NCBI RefSeq assembly: GCF_014652655.1
Contig: NZ_BMZF01000001.1
Location: 496,001 to 560,000 of the forward strand
Direction: 5' to 3'
DNA: 64,000 bases
Origin: Paramylibacter ulvae
GTDB taxonomy: Bacteria > Pseudomonadota > Alphaproteobacteria > Rhodobacterales > Rhodobacteraceae
This document shows, piece after piece, positions 1 through 8,659 of this stretch (position 1 is its first letter; every line of letters starts with the position of its first letter). Below the pieces are notes generated by a model. The model did not search any database. It worked only from the letters and a program-made list of their open reading frames with translations, and was not told the origin of the DNA. The translations under genes and the position numbers were made by a program.

Positions 1-483
1 TTCCCGATCCCGCCGCATGTATTGATGATCCCGTTAATCATTGCACAACCCCATCGCGCATTCCTGTTTGCCGCCGTTGCCACCATCGCCAGTGTCGCGG
101 GTGGTGCGTTGGGATATTATATTGGCGCGGAATTATTCGATTCCATCGGACGCCCCGTTCTGGATTTTTATCACAAGGCCGACGCGTTTGATGCATTCGC
201 AGCCCGTTTCAATGAACAAGGTCACTGGGCCGTTTTGGCCGCAGGCGTCACACCATTTCCATATAAGGTCATCACCATCACATCGGGCGCCACGGGATTA
301 CCGTTTGCCAGTTTCATGTTGTGGTCATTGATCGCGCGCAGCATCATATTTTTCGTGATCGCGGGATTGTTATGGAAATTTGGCGCACCCATTCGGGATT
401 TCATTGAAAAACGTCTGCCGCTGATGTTTACCCTGTTTATCGTCCTGTTGGTGGGCGGATTTTATGTGGTGAAATATCTATGA
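1..483 (+). CDS. DedA/VTT-family (YqaA-like) membrane protein, 5' end cut by the window
   Basis: The reading frame is open to base 1 (it begins F-P-I-P-P-H-V-L-M-I-P), so the start lies before the window. The visible part has the YqaA-type layout of the SNARE-associated/VTT family: a P-x-P-x-x-x-L-M-I-P stretch, a glycine-rich helix (GGALGYYIGAELFDSIG), the loop with TPFPYKVITITSGA, and a hydrophobic C-terminal helix. Such proteins sit in the inner membrane and are linked to lipid scrambling or membrane homeostasis; the substrate of this one is unknown. Its last codon overlaps the dsbB start by 4 bp (ATGA), so the two are probably cotranscribed. An internal TTG at 22 is an unlikely start. Confidence 0.8.
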   Translation, partial: FPIPPHVLMIPLIIAQPHRAFLFAAVATIASVAGGALGYYIGAELFDSIGRPVLDFYHKADAFDAFAARFNEQGHWAVLAAGVTPFPYKVITITSGATGLPFASFMLWSLIARSIIFFVIAGLLWKFGAPIRDFIEKRLPLMFTLFIVLLVGGFYVVKYL

Positions 484-935
484 CAAAACGACATCTGATT
501 TTGATTGCGACACTTGGGTCTGTTGCCCTGTTGGGTGGCGCATTGGCGTTTCAATATCTGGGTGGGTTACCACCGTGTAAGATGTGCATCTGGCAACGCT
601 GGCCACATCTGATCGCGATTGCATTTGGCGCATTGGCATTGTTTACACGCAAACAATTGTTCGCCATTGGCGGATTATTGGCCGCCGCCACAACCAGCGG
701 CATTGGGTTTTACCACGCAGGCGTTGAACAAAAATGGTGGGAGGGTCCGACAACCTGTACATCCACATCGAACGCTGGACTGAGCAGTTCAGAATTGCTT
801 GATAAAATCATGAACGCTCCATTGGTGCGTTGCGATGAAATCCCGTGGGATTTATTCGGGATCAGCATGGCTGGCTGGAACGGGATCATCAGCTTGGGTA
901 TCGTTTTGATCTGGGCCGCGGCGCTGCGCCGTTAG
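480..935 (+). CDS. dsbB: Disulfide bond formation protein DsbB
   Basis: A 151-residue inner-membrane quinone reductase that reoxidises periplasmic DsbA. Seen: four hydrophobic segments, the first redox pair C33-x-x-C36 in PPCKMCIWQRWPH directly before the W-Q-R-W-P motif of the family, and a periplasmic loop with C93 and C118 (TTCTSTS and LVRCDEIPW). Length is slightly below the usual 160-175. It starts inside the stop of the upstream VTT gene (4-bp overlap). The 3' end runs 84 bp into an oppositely oriented gene. No DsbA gene is visible in the window. Confidence 0.9.
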   Translation: MTKRHLILIATLGSVALLGGALAFQYLGGLPPCKMCIWQRWPHLIAIAFGALALFTRKQLFAIGGLLAAATTSGIGFYHAGVEQKWWEGPTTCTSTSNAGLSSSELLDKIMNAPLVRCDEIPWDLFGISMAGWNGIISLGIVLIWAAALRR

Positions 936-1286
936 CTTTTTTACCTGCTTCATTGCTTGATCAAACTGCCCTGAAATATCGGGTGAAATAACATCAATCG
1001 CTTGTGGTAATTTATTGATATGTATCGGATTTACAGCCTGCGCAATCCCTGATGCCATCGGTGCGTTTATCACGTTTTTACCGATTAATTCTTGTAAAAC
1101 ATTGGTGGCGGTATCTGCGTCCACCTTCAGATGGCGCATCAAAAACGGAACCGAACATTGGCTATGGGCCCGTGTTAACATGGCCGCCTTTGCCAGATGA
1201 GGCGATGGCAAGATACCCGCGCCCAACGGCATCGCAGGTGCGCCAAATAATGCACCAAGACTTATGGTAAATTCACGTCTGTTCAT
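852..1286 (-). CDS. Hypothetical protein with Tat-type signal
   Basis: About 144 residues from an ATG at 1286; an upstream in-frame start at 1310 adds nine residues but hides the signal. The N-terminus M-N-R-R-E-F-T-I-S followed by a hydrophobic stretch and A-P-A-M-P-L-G-A looks like a twin-arginine signal peptide. The rest has no motif I recognise: a helical middle and a polar tail rich in D, Q and P. The 3' end overlaps dsbB by 84 bp on the other strand, so either the last ~28 residues are dispensable or the frame is extended. Moderate confidence that it is real: the signal is convincing, but there is no family match from memory. Confidence 0.5.
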   Translation of the reverse strand: MNRREFTISLGALFGAPAMPLGAGILPSPHLAKAAMLTRAHSQCSVPFLMRHLKVDADTATNVLQELIGKNVINAPMASGIAQAVNPIHINKLPQAIDVISPDISGQFDQAMKQVKKLTAQRRGPDQNDTQADDPVPASHADPE

Positions 1287-1322
1287 CCCCATAACATAGG
1301 CATGATGCACAAATTTTCCAAG

Positions 1323-1907
1323 CTATGCGTCCAGTTCTGCATCCCAATACAGAAAATCCATCCAGCTTTCATGCAGGTGGTTTGGGGGGAAACGCCGCCC
1401 CGAATTCAACAATTGCGATGATGATGGTTCAACGGGTTGCTGGCGCAGGGACATATGCGCCTCTCGCACCGATTTCGAACCTTTGCGTAGGTTACACGGG
1501 CTGCAAGACGCCACAACATTTTGCCACGTGGTTTTGCCACCACGCGCGCGCGGCACCACATGATCAAACGTCATTTCACCCTGTGATCCGCAATATTGAC
1601 AGGTGAATTCATCGCGTAAAAACAGGTTAAACCGCGTGAACGCCGCCATTTTCGCCGGCTGCACAAAATCGCGCAAAACGATCACCGATGGAATGCGAAT
1701 TTCGGTGGATGGAGAATGCACCACTTCGTCATATTCGGCAACAATCGTCACCCGATCCAAATACGCCGCCTTGACCGCATCCTGCCACGACCAAAGCGAA
1801 AGGGGAAAATACGACAATGGGCGAAAATCGGCGTTCAGCACAAGGGCTGGGCATTTTTGAAGGTTAGAAGGACTGCGAACAAACTCTGAAGAAAATTCGG
1901 TATTCAT
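1323..1907 (-). CDS. HNH endonuclease
   Basis: About 194 residues from ATG at 1907 (M-N-T-E-F-S); the frame continues 22 codons upstream without a better start. The C-terminal half carries a zinc-bound HNH module: CQYCG, then F-D-H-V-V-P-R-A-R-G-G, N-V-V, and C-x-x-C (CSPCN) followed by K-G. This is the common stand-alone alphaproteobacterial HNH protein that begins with a conserved A-L-V-L-N-A-D-F-R-P-L-S-Y-F-P block. Metal-dependent DNA cleavage is expected, but the biological role of this chromosomal family is not known. No phage or restriction genes adjoin it. Confidence 0.85.
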   Translation of the reverse strand: MNTEFSSEFVRSPSNLQKCPALVLNADFRPLSYFPLSLWSWQDAVKAAYLDRVTIVAEYDEVVHSPSTEIRIPSVIVLRDFVQPAKMAAFTRFNLFLRDEFTCQYCGSQGEMTFDHVVPRARGGKTTWQNVVASCSPCNLRKGSKSVREAHMSLRQQPVEPSSSQLLNSGRRFPPNHLHESWMDFLYWDAELDA

Positions 1908-2099
1908 AGTGTCAAAAAGGCTCCTGTTCCGAAATGTTAGAAACACCAGAACGGGACACCCCGTCCCAGTCACTTATCCACAACTATATATCGTGTTTTG
2001 GTTATGGCAAGTGTCTATATGAAGCGGTAACAGGATTGCGTAACGAGATTATGACGGCTGGATGATGGTTAAGTGAAATGTTTGGGGGGTGTGCTGGGG

Positions 2100-2759
2100 T
2101 TATTCCCTCAACACTTTCTTAATAAACTGCAATGCCATGCTTAATCCATCGGGCGCGATGCCGTGGGCGGTGCCTTTGGATGTGTGGGTGTACACTTCGA
2201 ACCCTGCGGATGCCAGACCATTGGCGGCTTTGGCCATATCATCATATGGCACCACATCATCCGCATCGCCGTGGATTAACATCACGGGGGGGTTGTTCAC
2301 GGCCTCTTTGGCCAAATCTTCTTGGTTGAGCAAGCGGCCAGAAAACCCGACTACCCCGGCAAGCGCATCTGTGCGCCGTGGTGCCACGTGCAATGACATC
2401 ATCGTGCCTTGGGAAAACCCAACCAGCACGGTGCGATCAGCGCTAACCCCATGTTCAACAGCCATTTCATCAAGCCACGTGTTTAATGTTACGACAGCCT
2501 CGCGCATGCCCAATTCTGCCAATTCGGCGGGCGATCCATCAAGCCATGGGATTGGAAACCACTCATAACCCATTGGATTAACGCTACATGTGTTTGGCGC
2601 ATCGGGGGATAGGAACACGGTATTTGGCAAATGGGACGCCAATGGATCGGCCAGCCCCAACAAATCCTGACCATCCGCGCCATATCCGTGCAGGAAAATC
2701 ACCATGCTGTCGGGTTTACCCGATTGGGCGGCTTTGGTGTGGGTGGTTAGACTTGTCAT
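2100..2759 (-). CDS. Carboxylesterase / phospholipase family alpha-beta hydrolase
   Basis: 219 residues from ATG at 2759, which overlaps the upstream glycosylase stop by 4 bp (ATGA); the longer frame to 2840 runs inside that gene. Features of the YpfH/acyl-protein-thioesterase-like family are clear: F-L-H-G-Y-G-A-D-G near the N-terminus (oxyanion hole), nucleophile elbow G-F-S-Q-G, acid HGDADDVVPY and the late histidine G-T-A-H-G-I. It should be a cytosolic serine esterase acting on short esters or lysophospholipids; the natural substrate cannot be read from sequence. Translationally coupled to the alkA-like gene. Confidence 0.85.
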   Translation of the reverse strand: MTSLTTHTKAAQSGKPDSMVIFLHGYGADGQDLLGLADPLASHLPNTVFLSPDAPNTCSVNPMGYEWFPIPWLDGSPAELAELGMREAVVTLNTWLDEMAVEHGVSADRTVLVGFSQGTMMSLHVAPRRTDALAGVVGFSGRLLNQEDLAKEAVNNPPVMLIHGDADDVVPYDDMAKAANGLASAGFEVYTHTSKGTAHGIAPDGLSMALQFIKKVLRE

Positions 2760-3391
2760 GTTTTGATACCTTCTCTGTTCTTTAACACGCGGTAATACGC
2801 CCATAACAGGCGCGCCGCAACACCGCGCCATGGCGACCAATCTGCGGCCAGTTCACGCATTTGTTTTTCATTGGGGCGCCCTGGCAGATCAAACAGGTTT
2901 TTCGCCGCCTCTTGCAATGCCAAATCGCCATGGGCAAATACATCTGCACGGCCAAGGCTGAACATCGCATAAATTTCCGCACTCCATGTGCCGATACCTT
3001 TGACTGTGATCAATTCGGCAATGACATCTGCATCCGCTTTGCCGCGCAAGCCATTGAAATCAATTCCAGATGTTGCAAGCGCTTGTGCATATTTCACCTT
3101 GGGGCGTGATAATCCACAGGCGCGCAATTCATCCACGCTCGCGTTGGCAACACCCGCAGCGGTGATTAAATCCGCATCAGCCAGCCGCTGACAAATGCTG
3201 GCGGCGGCGGCGATTGAAATTTGCTGACCACAAATCGCATCGAGCAATGATTGAAACCCATCCCCGCGACGGCGTAACGGCAATTTCCCCACCTGTTCCA
3301 AGGCATGTTCAAAGCGTGGATCATACGCGGCAAGCCACGCCGCACCCTCGGCCACATCGGCGTCTGTTTCGATAATGCGCCCAACAGTCAT
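2756..3391 (-). CDS. alkA: DNA-3-methyladenine glycosylase II (HhH-GPD family)
   Basis: 211 residues. Base-excision repair glycosylase removing alkylated purines. The helix-hairpin-helix is visible as ITVKGIGTWSAEIYAMF, followed by the catalytic aspartate in F-A-H-G-D-L-A-L. An upstream helix contains I-C-G-Q-Q-I-S, typical of the family. It lacks the N-terminal extra domain of the E. coli enzyme (282 residues), like the short AlkA proteins of many alphaproteobacteria. Overlaps cobK by 4 bp and the esterase by 4 bp, forming a minus-strand operon with no obvious functional link to the cobalamin genes. Confidence 0.87.
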   Translation of the reverse strand: MTVGRIIETDADVAEGAAWLAAYDPRFEHALEQVGKLPLRRRGDGFQSLLDAICGQQISIAAAASICQRLADADLITAAGVANASVDELRACGLSRPKVKYAQALATSGIDFNGLRGKADADVIAELITVKGIGTWSAEIYAMFSLGRADVFAHGDLALQEAAKNLFDLPGRPNEKQMRELAADWSPWRGVAARLLWAYYRVLKNREGIKT

Positions 3392-4116
3392 GTATTAATC
3401 CAAGTCATACATTCATCTACCGTTGAAACCCGCGTTGCCACGGGCAATTTTGGGCGGCGCAACATCGCCACGGGCATTTTTAACGCGCGTGCCGCATCCA
3501 GTTTCGAACGGCTGGCCGCCCCGCCCGAATTTTTCACCACCAACCAATCAACGCCGAGCAATTGGAACAATGCAATTTCATCATCAATTGAAAATGGTGG
3601 GCGTCCTTGGACAAATGCGCCGCCATCGAACGGAAACGGTTTTTTCGGCGGATCAATCACGCGGGCGAGCAGTTTGCGCCCAGACAAGCATTCATATTGC
3701 GCCAAGGTTTGCCGCCCTGTGGCCAAAAACACGGTCTTGCCCCGTGCGATCAATGCGGGCGTATCGCTGGGTGCATCAATCATATGCCAATCATCACCCG
3801 CCCCCGCGATCCATTCATCGCGCTGCAAAATCACATGGCGCAACCCCAAATCCGCGCATACCTTGGCGGCGGTATTTGTCATCGTTGCGGCAAACGGATG
3901 TGTCGCATCGATCAGCATATCAATCTTTGTATCGCGCAGATATTGCGCCAACCCATCCGCGCCACCAAATCCGCCCATGCGGGTTTCAACACCCAAATCG
4001 CGCGGCGCACGGGTTGCCCCCACCAATGATGCCGTGACCTGTAGATCCGAACGTGTTGCCAGAATTTGCGATAAATCGCGCGCCTCTGACGTGCCCGCCA
4101 ATATTAATATGCGCAT
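3388..4116 (-). CDS. cobK: Precorrin-6A reductase
   Basis: 242 residues, the usual CobK/CbiJ size. Reduces precorrin-6A with NADPH in corrin ring synthesis. Seen: N-terminal Rossmann start M-R-I-L-I-L-A-G-T-S-E-A-R, A-T-H-P-F-A near the middle, and the C-terminal V-V-K-N-S-G-G block that closes most CobK proteins. It starts in the stop region of cbiD (ATG and TAA share one base at 4116) and ends 4 bp inside alkA, so translation is coupled along the operon. Confidence 0.92.
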   Translation of the reverse strand: MRILILAGTSEARDLSQILATRSDLQVTASLVGATRAPRDLGVETRMGGFGGADGLAQYLRDTKIDMLIDATHPFAATMTNTAAKVCADLGLRHVILQRDEWIAGAGDDWHMIDAPSDTPALIARGKTVFLATGRQTLAQYECLSGRKLLARVIDPPKKPFPFDGGAFVQGRPPFSIDDEIALFQLLGVDWLVVKNSGGAASRSKLDAARALKMPVAMLRRPKLPVATRVSTVDECMTWINT

Positions 4117-5168
4117 TATACCTGTCCCAACACCTTGCCCGCGCGATCAATCACGACAATGTCGATCTGATCAATTGCCCCTTTGGATTGTTCCATTGCG
4201 TTAATCTGTGCCAGACGCGCGATTTCTTGGGCCAGTGCGTTGCCTGCGATTGTGACCGCCTCAAGCGCGGTATTCGCATTGCTAACATCAGGCAGGCCAA
4301 GCGATTGCGCAACATCGTTGAGCGCGTCAAAGTCAACTTGGCTTCGCGATGAATGCAGATCCACCGCGCCTTGTGCCAGTTTCGTAATCTTACCAATGCC
4401 CCCACCAATGGTCAGGCGCGGCACAGGTTTTTTTGACAGGTATTTCAACATACCCCCCGAAAAATCCCCCATATCGAGCATGGCAAAATCGGGCAGATTA
4501 TACATCCCCTGTATCACGCGTTCCGATGTGGCACCCGTACAGCCCGCAACATGTGGCAGGCCATCCGCACGCACTACATCAATGCCGCGATGAATGGATG
4601 CAATCCACGCAGAACAGGAAAACGGACGCACCACCCCCGTTGTGCCCAAAACCGACAGCCCACCAACAATGCCAAGCCGTCCGTTCCACGTTTTTTTCGC
4701 AATCTCTGCACCATTTGGAATGGAAATGGTGATTTCAACATCCGCAGGCATATCGTATATCGCCGCCATCTCATCCACCACCGCGCACATAAATTCACGT
4801 GGTTTGGGATTAATTGCAGGTTCGCCAACACCAATGGGCAACCCTGCCTTTGTCACCGTTCCAACACCGTCACCCGCCACAAACACAACGCCACCCTTTG
4901 ATTTTGCGACGCGTGCAATGATCAGCGCACCATGTGTGACATCGGGATCATCGCCGGCGTCTTTGGTGATGCCCACCTCTGACCAGCCATCACCCTTATC
5001 CGTATGGGCAAGCGGAAATTCGGGTGTTTCACCACGGGGCAGCGTAATGCCAACGTATTTTGGAAAACCATCGCCCCATAACGCCATCAGCGCCGCCTTG
5101 GTTGCGGCGGTGGCACAGGCACCTGTGGTCCAGCCACGGCGCAAATCACCCGTTGGTTTGCGTGTCAT
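4116..5168 (-). CDS. cbiD: Cobalt-precorrin-5B C1-methyltransferase CbiD
   Basis: 350 residues. Transfers methyl from S-adenosylmethionine to C1 of (cobalt-)precorrin-5B and releases acetaldehyde. The signature R-R-G-W-T-T-G-A-C-A-T-A-A at the N-terminus and the GGGIGKITKLAQG glycine motif near residue 250 are clear. CbiD is typical of the anaerobic-type route; in alphaproteobacteria it is sometimes found with otherwise aerobic-type Cob genes as here (CobK, CobB nomenclature). First gene of the minus-strand cbiD-cobK-alkA-esterase operon, divergent from cobA with a 93-bp gap. Confidence 0.92.
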   Translation of the reverse strand: MTRKPTGDLRRGWTTGACATAATKAALMALWGDGFPKYVGITLPRGETPEFPLAHTDKGDGWSEVGITKDAGDDPDVTHGALIIARVAKSKGGVVFVAGDGVGTVTKAGLPIGVGEPAINPKPREFMCAVVDEMAAIYDMPADVEITISIPNGAEIAKKTWNGRLGIVGGLSVLGTTGVVRPFSCSAWIASIHRGIDVVRADGLPHVAGCTGATSERVIQGMYNLPDFAMLDMGDFSGGMLKYLSKKPVPRLTIGGGIGKITKLAQGAVDLHSSRSQVDFDALNDVAQSLGLPDVSNANTALEAVTIAGNALAQEIARLAQINAMEQSKGAIDQIDIVVIDRAGKVLGQV

Positions 5169-5261
5169 AGCGCAACTATAACAGGTTCATTGGTTTCGCC
5201 AATTGCCGATATGCGTCGCTTCACATCTTTCAGAATCTTATTTTGCGAGTCATAAGGGGGT

Positions 5262-6113
5262 ATGAGCAAAGACATAACACTTCCAACTGGCGATTTCCCA
5301 ACACTTGAACAGGGTTGGGTTTGGCTGTGCGGCGCGGGTCCAGGGGATCCGGGGTTGCTGACGCTACATGCGCTGAATGCATTGAAACAGGCGGATGTGG
5401 TTATCTACGACGCACTTGTGAATGATGCGATTCTGGATTGGGCGCCACAGGCGGAAAAGATTTATGCGGGTAAACGTGGTGGTAAACCATCGGCGAAACA
5501 GCGCGATATATCGCTGCATCTAGTGGAACTGGCCCAATCTGGCAAACGTGTTTTACGCCTGAAGGGTGGCGATCCATTTGTATTTGGTCGTGGCGGCGAA
5601 GAAGCACAGACATTGATTCAGCACGGTGTCCCTGTGCGTATCATACCAGGTATTTCGGCGGGGATCGGCGGGCTGGCCTATGCGGGTATTCCCGTGACGC
5701 ACCGCGATGTGAACCAATCGGTCACTTTTGTCACGGGTCATGATCAAAGTGGTGAAACCCCAAGTTCCCTGAACTGGCAGGCCATTTCCGATGGCAGCCA
5801 AGTTTTGGTGATCTATATGGGCATTAAACATGTCGAACGGATTGCTGGTGAATTGTTAAACGCAGGGCGCGGTGTGGATGAACCCGTCGCCGTTGTCACC
5901 AGTGCGACAACCCCCGAGCAGCGCGTTTTGGAAACCACGCTTGGAAATTTGAAATCCGATATGGATGCAGCGGGCATGACGCCCCCTGCGATCATTTGTG
6001 TGGGCAAATCTGTGCTGATGCGCCAAGTGTTGGATTGGCAAGGCATGATGAATGGTGAAACACCGCGCAATCTTGACCCATTAAACCGTGGTCGCCCTGC
6101 CGAAGCATCATGA
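5262..6113 (+). CDS. cobA: Uroporphyrinogen-III C-methyltransferase (SUMT)
   Basis: 283 residues; converts uroporphyrinogen III to precorrin-2 by two SAM-dependent methylations. Motifs: L-C-G-A-G-P-G-D-P-G-L-L-T-L-H-A-L at residues ~20-36, RLKGGDPFVFGRGGEEA around 105-121, and V-T-G-H-D in the middle, all complete. ATG at 5262 follows a GGGGG Shine-Dalgarno in ataagggggt. It overlaps cobB by 4 bp. It is the only complete SUMT in the window, so it probably also supplies precorrin-2 for siroheme used by NirB. Confidence 0.94.
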   Translation: MSKDITLPTGDFPTLEQGWVWLCGAGPGDPGLLTLHALNALKQADVVIYDALVNDAILDWAPQAEKIYAGKRGGKPSAKQRDISLHLVELAQSGKRVLRLKGGDPFVFGRGGEEAQTLIQHGVPVRIIPGISAGIGGLAYAGIPVTHRDVNQSVTFVTGHDQSGETPSSLNWQAISDGSQVLVIYMGIKHVERIAGELLNAGRGVDEPVAVVTSATTPEQRVLETTLGNLKSDMDAAGMTPPAIICVGKSVLMRQVLDWQGMMNGETPRNLDPLNRGRPAEAS

Positions 6114-7369
6114 ACGGCGTGATCATCGCCGCGCCCAGTTCGGGCAGCGGCAAAACCACCATCACCCTTGGATTGTTGCGCGCATTGCGCAACGCAGGCA
6201 TCGCGATCCGTTCTGCCAAAAGCGGCCCCGATTATATCGATCCACGTTTTCATGCCGCCGCATCTGGCAATGAATGTGTGAATTTGGACGCTTGGGCGAT
6301 GACGCCAGAGCGTATTCAAACAATGGCATTAGGCGATACCCCGATGGTGATTGAGGGTGCGATGGGATTATTCGACGGCGCTCCACCTGCGGGCAAAGGT
6401 GCCACCGCCGATTTGGCTCGGATTTTGCAAATCCCTGTGGTGTTGGTGGTTGATGTATCACACCAAGCACAATCGGTTGCCGCCGTGGTATCAGGATTTG
6501 CCAATCACCGCGCAGATGTGCGCATTGCGGGGCTGATCCTGAACAAGGTTGGCAGCCCGCGCCATGAAACCATGCTGCGCGATGCGCTGATTGATACGCC
6601 AATCCCCATATTGGGATGTGTGCATCGCGATACAAATTTACAAACCCCATCGCGCCATTTGGGGCTGGTTCAGGCCAGCGAGCGTGGTGATTTAGAGGTG
6701 TTTTTGGAAAATGCTGCGGATGTGATGGCCAAACACATTGATCTGCACGCATTTCAATCGCTGTTTTCACCAATGGCAACCACGAATAATGCACCCAAAA
6801 TCCTGCCGCCGCCCGCGCAATCAATTGCGATTGCATCAGATGCTGCATTCGCGTTTTCATATCCACATTTGTTGGATGCATGGAAATCCGCAGGGGCGTC
6901 ATTATCGTTTTTCTCGCCTTTGAACAACGAAGCACCTGCCAGCGCCGATTTGGTGATTTTACCCGGGGGTTACCCCGAATTACACGCAGGTAAATTGGCG
7001 AGCAATGATACCTTTCTTTCTGGTGTGCGAAACGCCAATGCCGTTTACGGTGAATGCGGGGGATATATGGCCATGGGGGATGGCATTGTTGACGCCGATG
7101 GTGTGGCACATAAGATGCTTGGATTACTTCGCCTTGAAACCAGTTTTTTCAAACGAAAACTGACACTTGGATATCGCTCCTTATCCAGCAACGGCGGCAT
7201 TTTTGACGGTCATTTGAACGCACATGAATTCCACTATGCGACCACGCTACGCGCAATCGGCGATCCGCTGTTTTCTGCATCCGATGCCAATGGGGTATTG
7301 CTCGCTGATATGGGGCTTATACGCGGACAATATAGCGGAAGTTTCGCACATGTTATTGACCGCGCATAA
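6110..7369 (+). CDS. cobB: Cobyrinate a,c-diamide synthase
   Basis: 419 residues. ATP- and glutamine-dependent amidation of corrin side chains a and c. N-terminal P-loop A-P-S-S-G-S-G-K-T-T, then S-G-P-D-Y-I-D-P; the C-terminal class I glutamine amidotransferase domain has L-P-G-G-Y-P-E and the nucleophile cysteine in Y-G-E-C-G-G-Y. Slightly short but complete. Translationally coupled to cobA (ATGA at 6110). Confidence 0.94.
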   Translation: MNGVIIAAPSSGSGKTTITLGLLRALRNAGIAIRSAKSGPDYIDPRFHAAASGNECVNLDAWAMTPERIQTMALGDTPMVIEGAMGLFDGAPPAGKGATADLARILQIPVVLVVDVSHQAQSVAAVVSGFANHRADVRIAGLILNKVGSPRHETMLRDALIDTPIPILGCVHRDTNLQTPSRHLGLVQASERGDLEVFLENAADVMAKHIDLHAFQSLFSPMATTNNAPKILPPPAQSIAIASDAAFAFSYPHLLDAWKSAGASLSFFSPLNNEAPASADLVILPGGYPELHAGKLASNDTFLSGVRNANAVYGECGGYMAMGDGIVDADGVAHKMLGLLRLETSFFKRKLTLGYRSLSSNGGIFDGHLNAHEFHYATTLRAIGDPLFSASDANGVLLADMGLIRGQYSGSFAHVIDRA

Positions 7370-7390
7370 ACTGCGCTCTACTGCTTGCGC

Positions 7391-8593
7391 ATGACTTCTG
7401 AATCAGCTGCACGGCGCAACGTCGCCCTTCTTGTTTTTGCCCAAGCATTCCTTGGCGCACAAATGCCCATGGTGTTCGTGATTGGCGGCCTTGCAGGGCA
7501 ATCATTGGCATCAAATGTGTGTTGGGCGACATTGCCAATATCAATGATCGTGTTTGGATCAATGACCACCGCACCGTGGCTGAGCCAAGTAATGCAAAAT
7601 CATGGTCGCAAGCTTGGCTTTTTCATTGGCGCATTGGGCGGTGTGATCGGGGCAAGCATCTGTGCCTACGCCCTCACCCAATCGTCATTCACACTCTTTA
7701 TGATCGGTAGTTATTTCACCGGCATATACATGTCCGCCCAAGGATTTTTCCGCTTTGCCGCGGTAGACACCGCATCTGAATCATTTCGCCCCAAGGCGAT
7801 TTCCTATGTGATGGCGGGTGGTTTGGTATCTGCGATCATGGGGCCACAGTTGTTGAACCTAACAACTGATGCATTCGTCATTCCGTTTTTGGGCGCTTAT
7901 TTGACCATCATCGCAATCAATGTGATCGGGTCCATCGCGTTCCTATTCTTGCGCATCCCCTTACCCGCAAAACCGACCGAGGCTGACGGTAAATCGCGCA
8001 CACGACTTGAACTGTTGATGACGCCGCGCATCGCCGTATCGATCATCTGTGCCATGGTCAGTTATGCATTGATGAACTTGGTCATGACCGCGACGCCACT
8101 GGCGGTGGTTGGCTGTGGATACGCGCAATCAAGCGCATCAAACGTGGTGATGGCGCATGTTTTGGGCATGTTCGTACCCAGCTTTTTCACGGGTCACTTG
8201 ATCGCGCGATACGGCACTGAAAAAATCGTTGGCTCAGGCCTTGCGATCCTTTGTCTTGCTGGCATCGTGAACCTTGCGGGTACAGATCTGCTGAATTTCT
8301 ATGGTGGGTTGATCCTGTTGGGGATCGGCTGGAACTTTGGTTTCATTGGCGCTACATCCATGCTGGCTGGCGCGCATACCCCCGCCGAGGGCGGCAAGGT
8401 TCAGGGCATGAATGATATGCTTGTCTTTGGCATGGTGACAATCGGATCAATTGCATCAGGTGGTTTGATGAATTGTTCGGGTGGCACACCTGTTCAGGGT
8501 TGGGTTTCCGTCAACCTTGCCATGGTGCCGTTCCTGTTGCTTGCGGGTGGATCACTTGTTTGGTTGATTAAACAAAACCGACGGTTTGCCTAA
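7391..8593 (+). CDS. MFS transporter
   Basis: About 400 residues from ATG at 7391; a TTG two codons earlier is possible. Twelve hydrophobic segments are readable with a polar centre near residues 195-212 (P-A-K-P-T-E-A-D-G-K-S-R-T-R). The first inter-helix loop is H-G-R-K-L-G-F, matching the D/H-x-x-G-R-R/K motif of the superfamily. Substrate unknown. It follows cobB by 21 bp and ends at a strong hairpin terminator, so it may be cotranscribed with cobA-cobB, but similarity to a known cobalt or corrin carrier is not evident. Confidence 0.8.
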   Translation: MTSESAARRNVALLVFAQAFLGAQMPMVFVIGGLAGQSLASNVCWATLPISMIVFGSMTTAPWLSQVMQNHGRKLGFFIGALGGVIGASICAYALTQSSFTLFMIGSYFTGIYMSAQGFFRFAAVDTASESFRPKAISYVMAGGLVSAIMGPQLLNLTTDAFVIPFLGAYLTIIAINVIGSIAFLFLRIPLPAKPTEADGKSRTRLELLMTPRIAVSIICAMVSYALMNLVMTATPLAVVGCGYAQSSASNVVMAHVLGMFVPSFFTGHLIARYGTEKIVGSGLAILCLAGIVNLAGTDLLNFYGGLILLGIGWNFGFIGATSMLAGAHTPAEGGKVQGMNDMLVFGMVTIGSIASGGLMNCSGGTPVQGWVSVNLAMVPFLLLAGGSLVWLIKQNRRFA

Positions 8594-8628
8594 GCACCCC
8601 TTCTCCATTTTGTTCAAATATCCAAATG

Positions 8629-8659
8629 GGATTTACACAGGTGTGTAAATCCTCGTTTT
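8629..8659 (+). terminator. Rho-independent terminator after the MFS gene
   Basis: A perfect 10-bp stem (8629-8638 with 8643-8652) closes an AGGT tetraloop and is followed by TCGTTTT. It separates the convergent MFS and synthase-like genes; the U-rich side serves the plus strand, though the stem may also stop minus-strand transcripts. Confidence 0.8.

Noticed and set aside
3305-4204. Long plus-strand frame (299 codons)
   Set aside because: Lies antisense to cobK and the end of cbiD, has no family features or ribosome site, and its composition is that of a complement frame.
5169-5261. Cobalamin riboswitch between cbiD and cobA
   Set aside because: The gap is only 93 bp and shows no B12-box-like sequence; too short for the element.
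6162-7109. 315-codon minus-strand frame
   Set aside because: Antisense to cobB; rich in H, P, R and C as expected for a shadow frame.
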